Source: Nitrospinaceae bacterium
Lineage (GTDB): Bacteria > Nitrospinota > Nitrospinia > Nitrospinales > VA-1
Reading direction: 5' to 3'
Assembly: GCA_029261655.1 (NCBI GenBank)
Contig: JAJDAY010000022.1
Span: 124,001 to 188,000, forward strand
Length of the DNA: 64,000 nucleotides
Positions 1-7,530 of this stretch are shown here, in pieces; position 1 is the stretch's first letter; each line of letters opens with the position of its first letter. The notes under the pieces were generated by a model that saw nothing but the letters and a program-made list of their open reading frames with translations, searched no databases and had not been told where the DNA came from. The translations under genes and the position numbers were made by a program.

Positions 1-2
1 TG

Positions 3-644
3 TTTGGCCTGCTCGGCACCGGGGCCATACTCTGGGGCTCTTTGCAGGCTTTGCGCCAGACCCGGCTAAAGTTGCTGGTGGCTTATTCCACAGTAGCTCA
101 AATAGGCTATTTTTTTATATCTTTTCCTCTTGCCGCAAGTGCCGGTGTGACGGCCTGGAGCGCGGCCGCATACTTGGTTCTGTCCCATGCCCTGGCGAAG
201 GCGGCCATGTTTCTGGCAACCGGCAATGTGTTGCGCTTCGGCGGCCATGACCGCATTGCGGATCTGGATCGAGTGGTTCAGCGTCTGCCGCTAACCGCTT
301 GCGCCTTCGCGCTGGCAGGGGTGAGTATCATGGGCCTGCCGCCAAGCGGAGGTTTTGTGGGCAAGTGGCTGCTTCTTCAAGCGGCTCTGACGCAGGATCG
401 ATGGGATCTTGTGTCGGTCATAATCCTTGGCGGGGTGCTGGCGGCGGGCTATGTATTTAAGGTGATTGGGCATGCCTTCACCCTGGCTGACATATCGCAC
501 GAGTCAAGAGAGGTCCCCGCCAAAATGGAGTGGGCGGCCTTGCTACTAGCATTTGGGGCGATATTGCTTGGGTTTCTCGCATCGCCAGTGTTGTCGCTGG
601 TTGGAATCGGCGTCCCATTCGGCGTCAGTGAGGTGAGTCCATGA
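3..644 (+). CDS. Proton-conducting antiporter subunit, NuoM/NuoN/MrpD type (5'-truncated)
   Basis: The reading frame is open from the window edge, so only the C-terminal part of the protein is present. The visible segment begins with the loop and helix containing LKLLVAYSTVAQIGY, a hallmark of the proton-channel subunits of complex I and Mrp antiporters, followed by the helix with GLPPSGGFVGKW. About five further membrane segments are visible. The family carries protons or Na+/H+ across the inner membrane. The internal TTG at 42 is not the true start because the homology continues upstream. The stop overlaps the ATG of the next gene (ATGA), which indicates translational coupling in an operon. 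The parent complex (Mrp, Hyf-like or another) cannot be told from this piece. Confidence 0.85.
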   Translation, partial: FGLLGTGAILWGSLQALRQTRLKLLVAYSTVAQIGYFFISFPLAASAGVTAWSAAAYLVLSHALAKAAMFLATGNVLRFGGHDRIADLDRVVQRLPLTACAFALAGVSIMGLPPSGGFVGKWLLLQAALTQDRWDLVSVIILGGVLAAGYVFKVIGHAFTLADISHESREVPAKMEWAALLLAFGAILLGFLASPVLSLVGIGVPFGVSEVSP

Positions 645-2140
645 ATTGGGATGCATGGATTCCCCTCCTGGTGATTGCGAGCTCTCTGCTACCCGGTTTG
701 ATCATTTTCTTCCTGGCGGAGGACAGAAAACGCCTGCGCACTACGCTCAACCTGGCTGGAGCCTTGGTTAAACTCGCATTGGTATGCTGGATGCTGTGGG
801 GTGTTTACCACGAGCATCATTATGAAACTCGGCTGACGCTTTTGCCGGATCTGGAATTGGTGTTGCGAGCCGGCCCGCTGTCATTGTTGTTCCTAACTCT
901 CTCCACTATACTTTGGCTGGTCACAACCGTCTATGCCATCGGCTATCTGGAGGACTCACCTCATCGTAGCCGCTTCTTTGGTTTCTTCAGCCTGTGCGTA
1001 ACGGCCACTGTTGGCGTGGCCCTGTCCGGCAACCTGATCACCTTTCTTTTGTTCTATGAATTATTGACCCTGTCCACCTATCCTCTGGTCGTGCATCGCG
1101 GCACGGAAGTGGCTCGCCGGGCTGGGCAGTCCTATCTTGTTCATACAATTTTTGGTGGCGCTCTGCTACTGTTGGGTACCGTGTGGCTCTATACTTTGAC
1201 GGGCACCCTGGAATTTACCCCGCGGGGATTTCTCAACGACCTTGGCGAAGAACATCGTCCTGCGTTGGTGATCATTTTTGCCCTGCTGATCGCCGGACTG
1301 GGGGTGAAAGCGGCGCTTGTGCCTCTACACGGCTGGCTCCCTCAGGCTATGGTCGCACCGGCGCCCGTCAGCGCCCTGCTGCATGCGGTGGCTGTGGTGA
1401 AGGCCGGCGCGTTTGGAATCGTGCGCGTGATCTATGATGTGTTTGGTGTGGATTTTGCCGCCGGTCTCGGTGTAACTGAACCACTAGCATGGCTGGCGGC
1501 GACCACGATTATCTACGGTTCGTTGCGCGCCCTGTTTCAGGATGACCTTAAGCGCAGGTTGGCCTTCTCAACGATAAGTCAGGTCTCCTACATTACATTG
1601 GGCGTCGCTATTGCAGGGCCCATCGCCACCATTGGCGGAGTGGTGCACCTAGTGCATCAAGGTTTGATGAAAATAACCCTATTCTTCTGTGCCGGCAATC
1701 TTGCCGAGACCCTGGGTATTCATAAGGTGAGCGAAATGAGTGGCGTGGGTCGACGAATGCCCTGGACCATGACGGCTTTCACCATCGGCGCCTTCGGAAT
1801 GATTGGCGCGCCGCCGGTCGCTGGATTCATTAGCAAATGGTATCTGGGTTTGGGTGCACTGGAAGCGGGTCAGGAATGGGTGATCTTTGTGTTGGCTGGC
1901 AGCAGTTTACTCAACGCGGCCTATTTTCTGCCGATTCTGCATCGTGCCTGGTTTCAGGAGCCGCAGGACGCCTGGCCGGAGGAACATCATTTCGGCAACA
2001 AGGAAACCGCATGGGCGTTATTATTACCGCCATTGGTTACCGCGCTCATGGCATTGGGTATGGGTATGCTTGCTTCGGCACCCTTCAGTCCCCTGGGGTG
2101 GGCGCAGTTCATCTCGCAACGAGAGTTTTATCGACCATGA
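641..2140 (+). CDS. Proton-conducting antiporter subunit, NuoM/MrpD type
   Basis: A 499-residue protein with roughly 14 predicted membrane helices, the full length for the complex I/Mrp antiporter-like subunits. It keeps the charged residues of the proton path: Glu140 in FYELLTLSTYP, Lys223 in GVKAALVPLHGWLP, Lys254 in VVKAGAFG and Lys304 in DDLKRRLAFSTISQ. The second half carries GAPPVAGFISKW. It should sit in the inner membrane and couple proton or cation movement to an associated module. It overlaps the genes on both sides by four bases, so the three subunits are probably made together. No hydrogenase or NADH-dehydrogenase catalytic subunit lies in the window, so the partner complex is unknown. 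Confidence 0.88.
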   Translation: MNWDAWIPLLVIASSLLPGLIIFFLAEDRKRLRTTLNLAGALVKLALVCWMLWGVYHEHHYETRLTLLPDLELVLRAGPLSLLFLTLSTILWLVTTVYAIGYLEDSPHRSRFFGFFSLCVTATVGVALSGNLITFLLFYELLTLSTYPLVVHRGTEVARRAGQSYLVHTIFGGALLLLGTVWLYTLTGTLEFTPRGFLNDLGEEHRPALVIIFALLIAGLGVKAALVPLHGWLPQAMVAPAPVSALLHAVAVVKAGAFGIVRVIYDVFGVDFAAGLGVTEPLAWLAATTIIYGSLRALFQDDLKRRLAFSTISQVSYITLGVAIAGPIATIGGVVHLVHQGLMKITLFFCAGNLAETLGIHKVSEMSGVGRRMPWTMTAFTIGAFGMIGAPPVAGFISKWYLGLGALEAGQEWVIFVLAGSSLLNAAYFLPILHRAWFQEPQDAWPEEHHFGNKETAWALLLPPLVTALMALGMGMLASAPFSPLGWAQFISQREFYRP

Positions 2141-3423
2141 ACGAAGATATCTACGGTATTTTCCTGTTGATTGTTGTTGGTCCATTGCTGTTGGCCATCC
2201 CGGCGTTGCACTCACGCGTGCCCTGGCCGCGTCATCTTGCAATCATTCCCGCTTTGCTACTGATTGTGTTTCCCGGGGATGCCTCCCTGGCGATGCCTTG
2301 GTTCCTTTTCGGAACAGGATTTGCCGTCGATGGGGAAGTCCGGTGGATTCTGGTGATGTCTGTTGCGGTCTGGCTCACGGCCGCGACTGTCGCAAAGTCT
2401 TCAAGACGCAACCCTGCGTATGATCGCGCGACCCCATTCTTTTTGCTGACCCTGGCTGGAAACCTGGGCGCCGTTTTGGCGACTGATCTGGTTGGCTTCT
2501 TCAGCTTTTCGACTCTCATGGGTTACGGTTTTTACGGGCTGGTGGTCCATGCAGGCGATGCAGAGGCACGGCGCGCCGGACGCCTCTATCTTATCTTTCT
2601 GATTGTGGCTGATCTGGCCCTGTTCGAAGCTTTGCTGCTTGCCGCATTGACGACAGGTGGGAATTTGCAATATGTGGTGGTGCGCCAGGCAATGGCAGGG
2701 ACTTCTTCCTCGCAGTTGTATCTTTGGATGGCGCTCGCCGGGTTCGCGCTCAAAGCGGGGATATGGCCAGTCCACCTGTGGTTGTCGACCACGTTCAAAT
2801 CGGCGCCTCTTTCAACGACCTTGTTGCTGGGTGGCGTTCCAGTTGCCATGGGACTGCTTGGTGCGGTGCGATGGTTACCCTTCGGAGAAATTGCCTTTTA
2901 CGTTTTGGGAATGGTAATCATGGTGATGGGTGTGGCGGCTATACTTTACGCAGTGCTAATGTTTTTCATGCATGCTCCCTTGACTATGTTTCCTGTCTGG
3001 GGAACCGTCGCGGTCACTGGATTGTCGGTCATGGCTTTGGGGACGGGTCTGGCTCATCCAGCTGTATGGAGGCAGTACGAGTATCTTACGTATCCCTTCA
3101 TAGCCTCACTGGGAATGTTCTTGGCGGCACTGACCTTCGCCATCGGTCGATTGCAGGACAAACGCCAAGCCCCAGAAGTTGATTTACAGCGAGTAGAAGT
3201 TTTGAGCCCGTGGGGTGAAGGAGGGATGGGTGTCATTGAGCGATGGGCTGAAGACAGATTACTCATACTCCGATCCCTTTGGCGGGACCTCCGGCTGAAA
3301 GCGGTAGAACAATATCAGCGCATTTTTGACTGGGGAAAACCAGCAGTTTTTATTTGGGGATGGAGTGCCACGATCACAATGTTTGTTTTTTTGGGGTTGG
3401 TGTTCGCGTGGTTGGCGGGATAG
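2137..3423 (+). CDS. Divergent antiporter-like subunit lacking canonical charged residues
   Basis: The start is the ATG inside the ATGA overlap with the preceding stop, giving 428 residues; longer in-frame extensions upstream lie inside the previous gene. The fold is that of the NuoM/MrpD family (AGNLGAVLATDLVGFF; LKAGIWPVHLWL). Aligned by eye with the upstream paralogue, the helix-5 glutamate is replaced by threonine (FSTLMGYGFYG against FYELLTLSTYP) and the second helix lysine by alanine (GVPVAMG against AVVKAG). The first lysine (LKAG) is kept. It has about 12 membrane helices and a hydrophilic segment before the last helix. It may be a structural or partly inactive channel subunit. It is third in the operon and is followed by the CBS gene after about 190 bases. 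Confidence 0.8.
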   Translation: MNEDIYGIFLLIVVGPLLLAIPALHSRVPWPRHLAIIPALLLIVFPGDASLAMPWFLFGTGFAVDGEVRWILVMSVAVWLTAATVAKSSRRNPAYDRATPFFLLTLAGNLGAVLATDLVGFFSFSTLMGYGFYGLVVHAGDAEARRAGRLYLIFLIVADLALFEALLLAALTTGGNLQYVVVRQAMAGTSSSQLYLWMALAGFALKAGIWPVHLWLSTTFKSAPLSTTLLLGGVPVAMGLLGAVRWLPFGEIAFYVLGMVIMVMGVAAILYAVLMFFMHAPLTMFPVWGTVAVTGLSVMALGTGLAHPAVWRQYEYLTYPFIASLGMFLAALTFAIGRLQDKRQAPEVDLQRVEVLSPWGEGGMGVIERWAEDRLLILRSLWRDLRLKAVEQYQRIFDWGKPAVFIWGWSATITMFVFLGLVFAWLAG

Positions 3424-3611
3424 CGAAATTGTAGTTTCCAGGTGTTTTGGAAAGCCATTAAACGGTTGCATACAAGGAGTGTGCTGGTTCTATGAGGCGA
3501 AACTTTTTGACAAAAATGGTGACTAGTAATGGGCAACACCTTGTAGCCGAAAAAGTAGCGTCGAGGTAAACTACTAGAACTCTGCTCCAATGAACAAAAT
3601 TAAAAAAGGAG

Positions 3612-4263
3612 ATGTCTCATTTTTGCTATCTACAATATCGAAGGCCGAAAATTTCGCGATACCCTGGAGCAATTGCGCAGGGTACGGGAAATACAGGCAA
3701 GTCAGGGAAGGCCGTTACGCCCAAGCGTGGATGAGGATAAAACTCATCTCAATGAAAAAATTTCTGACGATCGAACTCATGAAGGCGCCGCATCCAACAA
3801 AGCGCTACAATCATACCGAGAGGTGCTTCAGTTCAGCCCTCGGGAACCCATTTATCATGCTTACCAACTCATGAGCCATCCGGTTAGCACCGTGCCGATG
3901 GGGATGGAAATTATCACAGCCCACCATTATTTCCAACAACAGGGTTTTAATCAGATGCCGGTTATTAGTACCGAACAACGAATTATCGGGATGCTGTCGG
4001 CACAGGATCTGCTTCAGTTCATCATTTTTGAAAACGGAGAGTTGCAAAACTTAAAGGGGAAGATCGTTGCGGACGCCATGTCAAAAGAGGTTATCACTGC
4101 ATACCCGGTATCGGATATCCGCCGCATTGCCCAAGCGATGCAGAATTATAATCTCCACTGTGTGCCCATTGTTGATGAGCAGGATACATTGGTGGGTATA
4201 GTATCACGCAGTGATATTCTGCGAGCTATATCCAATGATCCACCGCTGAACCTATGGACTTAG
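3612..4263 (+). CDS. CBS-domain pair protein, frameshifted at its start
   Basis: Two CBS domains are recognisable: residues beginning YQLMSHPVSTVPMGM and ADAMSKEVITAYPVS, each ending in a (V/I)GI/MLSxxD-type turn. Such pairs bind adenine nucleotides and regulate enzymes or channels. The main frame (frame 1) has no ATG; its first usable codon is TTG at 3673. Upstream it still reads as protein (FAIYNIEGRKFRDTLEQLRR) but stays open only back to a TAA at 3601. An ATG at 3612 behind a good AGGAG reads M-S-H-F and then leaves frame at a run of five T (3620-3624). Removing one T joins the two frames. This is a mutation, an assembly error or slippage. It follows the antiporter operon on the same strand. 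Confidence 0.7.
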
Positions 4264-4470
4264 GCGAAAAAAGCTCTGGCAACTCCTTTTCCAAGCGAGT
4301 GGGAGAGGCACATTCAAAATAACATTCAATATTATCAACACCTCAATACGGAACATTTTTTTAGTGAACCCGAAAATATGAAATACCATCATCCAAAACG
4401 TTATCAGGTCTTACAGAATTTTTATCGGCAAGACCCAGCACAGAAAATATTTACCAATCAGCTTCGTTAA
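4264..4470 (+). pseudogene. Internally deleted MtfA-family zinc peptidase remnant
   Basis: Directly after the CBS stop codon, and in the same frame, 68 sense codons run to TAA at 4468. The first part reads PFPSEWERHIQNNIQYY, like the N-terminus of MtfA/M90 peptidases. It then jumps to FFSEPENMKYHHPKRYQVL and QNFYRQDPA, like the C-terminal helix region of the same family (typically ...HP.LY..L..FYRQDP). The roughly 180 residues between them, including the HExxH zinc site, are missing. There is no good start codon. I read this as a gene reduced by an in-frame internal deletion. The family assignment rests on remembered motifs and no search was run. Confidence 0.6.
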
Positions 4471-4618
4471 AAGTGGGGAATATAAAGGGTTTAATGGGAA
4501 AAGGAAAGTTTTTTTATCCCAAAGTAACTGCAACTTTTTCCCAAATTAAATGCGCGATTATAGCTATCTACAAACCAGACAGCACCTCTGTTCAGATTCC
4601 CCTAGTACAGTCCACTAA

Positions 4619-4650
4619 AAAGGGGCTACGGAAAAAACCGTAACCCCTTA
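4619..4650 (-). terminator. Rho-independent terminator of the tRNA-Ala gene
   Basis: An 11-12 bp near-perfect inverted repeat (AAGGGG.TACGG and its complement) with a six-base A/T loop lies 10 bases beyond the tRNA 3' end. On the minus strand it is followed by a run of T. Confidence 0.8.
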
Positions 4651-4660
4651 TATTTAAAAG

Positions 4661-4733
4661 TGGAGCTGGCGGGGATCGAACCCGCGACCTCTTGAATGCC
4701 ATTCAAGCACGCTCCCAGCTGCGCCACAGCCCC
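4661..4733 (-). tRNA. tRNA-Ala (anticodon GGC)
   Basis: The minus strand folds into a 73-base cloverleaf. The acceptor stem GGGGCTG pairs with CAGCTCC and includes the G3-U70 wobble pair, the identity element of alanine tRNA. The anticodon arm is CTTGA-ATGGCAT-TCAAG, giving anticodon GGC, and the T arm contains GGTTCGATCCC. The discriminator is A and CCA is not encoded. It stands alone, with a terminator immediately downstream. Confidence 0.95.
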
Positions 4734-4903
4734 AACTTTTATCTTTTCTCAAAAAGGGTTGATCTTAATGGTTTTCCTGCTCCTGTCAAGTCAAATCCAT
4801 CCACCGATTCCCCATTCTTGCCGCTTGCCTTCACCTAAAATAATTATATAATAAACGACCATATTTTTCTCACCCTTCTTCAACTCAAACGAGACAAACT
4901 ACC

Positions 4904-5575
4904 TTGCTCAGCCGAGTAAAACGCCGTCTTCGCACTATATTCATCACCGGGCTTCTTATCACCCTTCCTATTGCGATCACGTTTTTTATCCTCAAATTTC
5001 TGTTCAAAAACCTCGATGCGCTGTCTCCCGTTTTCACAGACCTTTTGATCCAGGCCGGCGCTCCCATACCAGAGGGTTTCCGCATCCCTTTTCTGGGGTT
5101 TTTCATGACATTTCTGATCATCCTGCTGGTCGGAATACTGACCACAAATATCTTCGGAAAACAGATCGTCCATCTTGGAGAAACACTGGTGGAGAAAATT
5201 CCTTTTGTCCGCCGAATATACAGTGGCACCAAACAGGTCGTGGTTGCTTTCGCCAACGCCGATACCGATTCATTTAAAAAGGTGGTTCTCATCGAATTCC
5301 CAAGAAAAGGAGTCCACGCGATCGGGTTTGTCACTGGAGAAGCCAGGGGGGAAGTCCAGGAGCACACCACCGGACAGGTCATCAATGTTTTTGTTCCAAC
5401 AACGCCAAACCCCACTTCAGGTTTCCTGGTATTCTCTCCTAAAGAAGAAGTTCAGGAAATAGCCATGAGCATTGAAGATGGCGTCAAATATGTCATCTCC
5501 GGGGGGATCGTGGACAACCAGACACAACACCTCCCTCTCGCCAGAAATGGGCGCATTGAGGAAACCGGGGTTTGA
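4904..5575 (+). CDS. DUF502 family inner-membrane protein
   Basis: A 223-residue protein with two membrane helices (about 12-34 and 61-85) and a soluble C-terminal domain. It contains the landmarks of the DUF502 family: TGLLITLPIAIT in the first helix, then the stretch IPFVRRIYSGTKQVV, then FPRKGVHAIGFVTG and FVPTTPNPTSGFL. The biochemical function of the family is unknown. No ATG is available; TTG at 4904 is chosen because it sits just before the basic residues preceding helix 1. Its stop overlaps the start of the pseudouridine synthase gene (TTGA), so the two are probably co-translated. Confidence 0.85.
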   Translation: MLSRVKRRLRTIFITGLLITLPIAITFFILKFLFKNLDALSPVFTDLLIQAGAPIPEGFRIPFLGFFMTFLIILLVGILTTNIFGKQIVHLGETLVEKIPFVRRIYSGTKQVVVAFANADTDSFKKVVLIEFPRKGVHAIGFVTGEARGEVQEHTTGQVINVFVPTTPNPTSGFLVFSPKEEVQEIAMSIEDGVKYVISGGIVDNQTQHLPLARNGRIEETGV

Positions 5576-6276
5576 CCCACCCGGCATCAAAACTCAAAAT
5601 CCTCCATCAGGACAACCATTTAATCGCAGTGTACAAACCTCCCGGCCTCGCCACGCAAGCAGATACCAAAGGAGGCCCCTCTCTGCTCGACCAGACAAAA
5701 CAATGGATCAAAATCGAACACAACAAACCCGGCAATGTTTTTCTAGGCCTCGTCCATCGGCTGGACAAACCGGTGTCAGGCGTGGTTTTGTTTGCCAAAA
5801 CTTCCAAAGCGGCGGCCAGACTTTCAGAACAATTCCGGGAACGCACGACTCAAAAAATCTACCGGGCGGTGATCTGCGGAACGCCCCTGGAAGCAGAGGG
5901 ATGTCTCGTGCATTATCTTCGAAAAGAAAATTCCCTGAAAGCCACTATCTTCCCACGGCCCACACCCGGCGCAAAAAAATCAGTGCTCTCTTATGCGCTC
6001 ATTGAAAATTTATCCAACGCCTGTATTCTGGAGGTGACGCTCGAAACCGGACGGTTTCATCAGATACGCGCTCAATTAGCCTTTATGGGCAACCCCATTC
6101 TTGGCGATATCAAGTACGGCGCTCCCTATCCCCTGCCCGACCGGCAGATAGCCCTGTACGCTCAGAAACTGGTTGTCAAACATCCCGTTTCTCAAGATGA
6201 AATCACCCTGGAATCCCCTCCCCCGCCAGGCTGGCCCTTTGTAGAAAACAAAAAACAACCACCGGCAGGGCGCTGA
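5572..6276 (+). CDS. RluA-family RNA pseudouridine synthase
   Basis: A 234-residue enzyme expected to isomerise uridine to pseudouridine in rRNA or tRNA. The catalytic motif HRLDKPVSG is present with Asp65, the N-terminal substrate-binding part reads IAVYKPPGLATQ, and the C-terminal motif LETGRFHQIRAQLA is intact. No N-terminal S4 RNA-binding domain is present, so it is of the short RluA/RluC-like type. The target uridine cannot be inferred. The start is a TTG overlapping the DUF502 stop; an internal ATG would remove the conserved N-terminus. Confidence 0.9.
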   Translation: MTHPASKLKILHQDNHLIAVYKPPGLATQADTKGGPSLLDQTKQWIKIEHNKPGNVFLGLVHRLDKPVSGVVLFAKTSKAAARLSEQFRERTTQKIYRAVICGTPLEAEGCLVHYLRKENSLKATIFPRPTPGAKKSVLSYALIENLSNACILEVTLETGRFHQIRAQLAFMGNPILGDIKYGAPYPLPDRQIALYAQKLVVKHPVSQDEITLESPPPPGWPFVENKKQPPAGR

Positions 6277-6292
6277 AAAAGAAGCCTTATGC

Positions 6293-7420
6293 TTAGGAGT
6301 TTTTGCAGGTATACGCTTCGTCGGTGCTCCAGGTCAAGGCGATGTAGTCCGGTAACAGTGCGGTTTTTCTGTTCAGAATGGCGGAGTCTATTTGCTCGCA
6401 GGTCAGATTTTCTACGTTTTCGAGCCGGGCATTGTTAAGGGTGGTCCCGTTCAAATCGGCTCCACTGAGGTTGGCGTCGGTGAGATCACTTGCACTCAAA
6501 TCAGCACCACTGAGGTTGGCCTTATGCAAGTCCGCTCCACTCAAGTCCGCACCCGTAAGATTTGCCCCTCGAAGGTCGGCCTCATCCAGATCCACCTCAA
6601 TGAGGCGGGATTGCTTGAGGTTGGCGGCAAACAGGTTGATATTGCGTAAATCCGTTTCGCTGAGATCGGTTTTTTCGAGATTGGTCTTACTAAAGTCCGC
6701 CCCTCTAAGGTTGGCGTTTCTCATGACAACGCCGCTCAAGTCCATCTGGCTGAAATCAGTCCCGCTCAAATCGACCAGGCTGAAATTTGTATCACGAAAA
6801 ACCGCATCGGCGAAATTGCAGTTTTTCACGGTGGCACCGGTAAAATCGGCTCCCGTCAGGTTAGAGCGGCTTAAATCTGTGTTGATGAGCCGTGCGGTTG
6901 TAAAATCAACTCCAGAAAGATCCGCATCCGTCATCACAGCGCTTTTCAAATTTGCCTTGCTAAAATCAACCCCGGAAAGATCCGCCCCATTTAAATCTGC
7001 CCCCTCAAGGTCGGCACTGTTCAGGTTCGCGCCTTTGAGCTTTGCCCCGTCAAGCTCTGCCATTTGCAGGTCAATTTGGGCCAGGTTGTAGCCTTCCAGA
7101 GATTTTTTATAGATTTCAAGGATCGTTTTCAGTTGAGCGCCAATTTGAGGGAAAGGCCTTTGTTTACCGGACAATGAGTCGAAAAGACTGGATAACGACC
7201 CTAAAACAGGCCGAATGGGACCCTGCATGTTCTGGATTAGTGGAATTTGCTCGAACATCTGTTGCGCCCCCGGAGTGTTGAGAAAATAAAACACCCGGTT
7301 GGCCTTGTGCTGAACTTCATTCAATCCGTTCTCATAATTTTGCGACGCGATGAGAAAAAGCGCGGTATAAATCACCCCGATTATCAGCAAAAAGTTGAAT
7401 ATTTTTTTTATGGAGGACAT
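6293..7420 (-). CDS. Membrane-anchored pentapeptide-repeat protein
   Basis: The 375-residue protein starts with one hydrophobic helix (about residues 8-25) that may be a signal anchor, then a roughly 85-residue non-repetitive stretch. From about residue 113 to 330 there are some 40 consecutive A(D/N)LxX pentapeptides, which fold as a right-handed quadrilateral beta-helix. A short tail with two cysteines follows. Some pentapeptide proteins mimic DNA and protect gyrase, but the membrane anchor suggests an envelope scaffold role here. It lies downstream of the RND efflux genes on the same strand and has its own good promoter. The function is unknown. Confidence 0.85.
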   Translation of the reverse strand: MSSIKKIFNFLLIIGVIYTALFLIASQNYENGLNEVQHKANRVFYFLNTPGAQQMFEQIPLIQNMQGPIRPVLGSLSSLFDSLSGKQRPFPQIGAQLKTILEIYKKSLEGYNLAQIDLQMAELDGAKLKGANLNSADLEGADLNGADLSGVDFSKANLKSAVMTDADLSGVDFTTARLINTDLSRSNLTGADFTGATVKNCNFADAVFRDTNFSLVDLSGTDFSQMDLSGVVMRNANLRGADFSKTNLEKTDLSETDLRNINLFAANLKQSRLIEVDLDEADLRGANLTGADLSGADLHKANLSGADLSASDLTDANLSGADLNGTTLNNARLENVENLTCEQIDSAILNRKTALLPDYIALTWSTDEAYTCKNS

Positions 7421-7472
7421 GCATTATCCCTTGCCGGAATCATGTTACACATTCAATGAAATTTTTCGCACG

Positions 7473-7501
7473 ATTATAATACATGCCTTGACAGGGATCA
7501 A
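7473..7501 (-). promoter_or_regulatory. Sigma70-type promoter of the pentapeptide gene
   Basis: On the minus strand TTGATC, a 17-base spacer and a perfect TATAAT lie about 50 bases upstream of the ATG at 7420. Confidence 0.6.
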
Positions 7502-7530
7502 TATTTCAACCCAAAACCCGGAACCAAAAA

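Noticed and set aside
3481-3570. A 25-codon frame (MRRNFLTKMVTSNGQ...) after AAGGAG between the antiporter and CBS genes
   Set aside because: It is very short, the spacing to the ribosome site is long and no conservation can be seen.
4661-4733. The tRNA-Ala as an integration site for the antiporter/CBS block
   Set aside because: No integrase and no repeated tRNA 3' end were found in the window.
6378-7091. A long plus-strand frame (237 codons) opposite the pentapeptide gene, with short repeated units that look CRISPR-like
   Set aside because: The repetition comes from the A(D/N)LxX codons of the minus-strand pentapeptide protein; there are no constant repeats with unique spacers.
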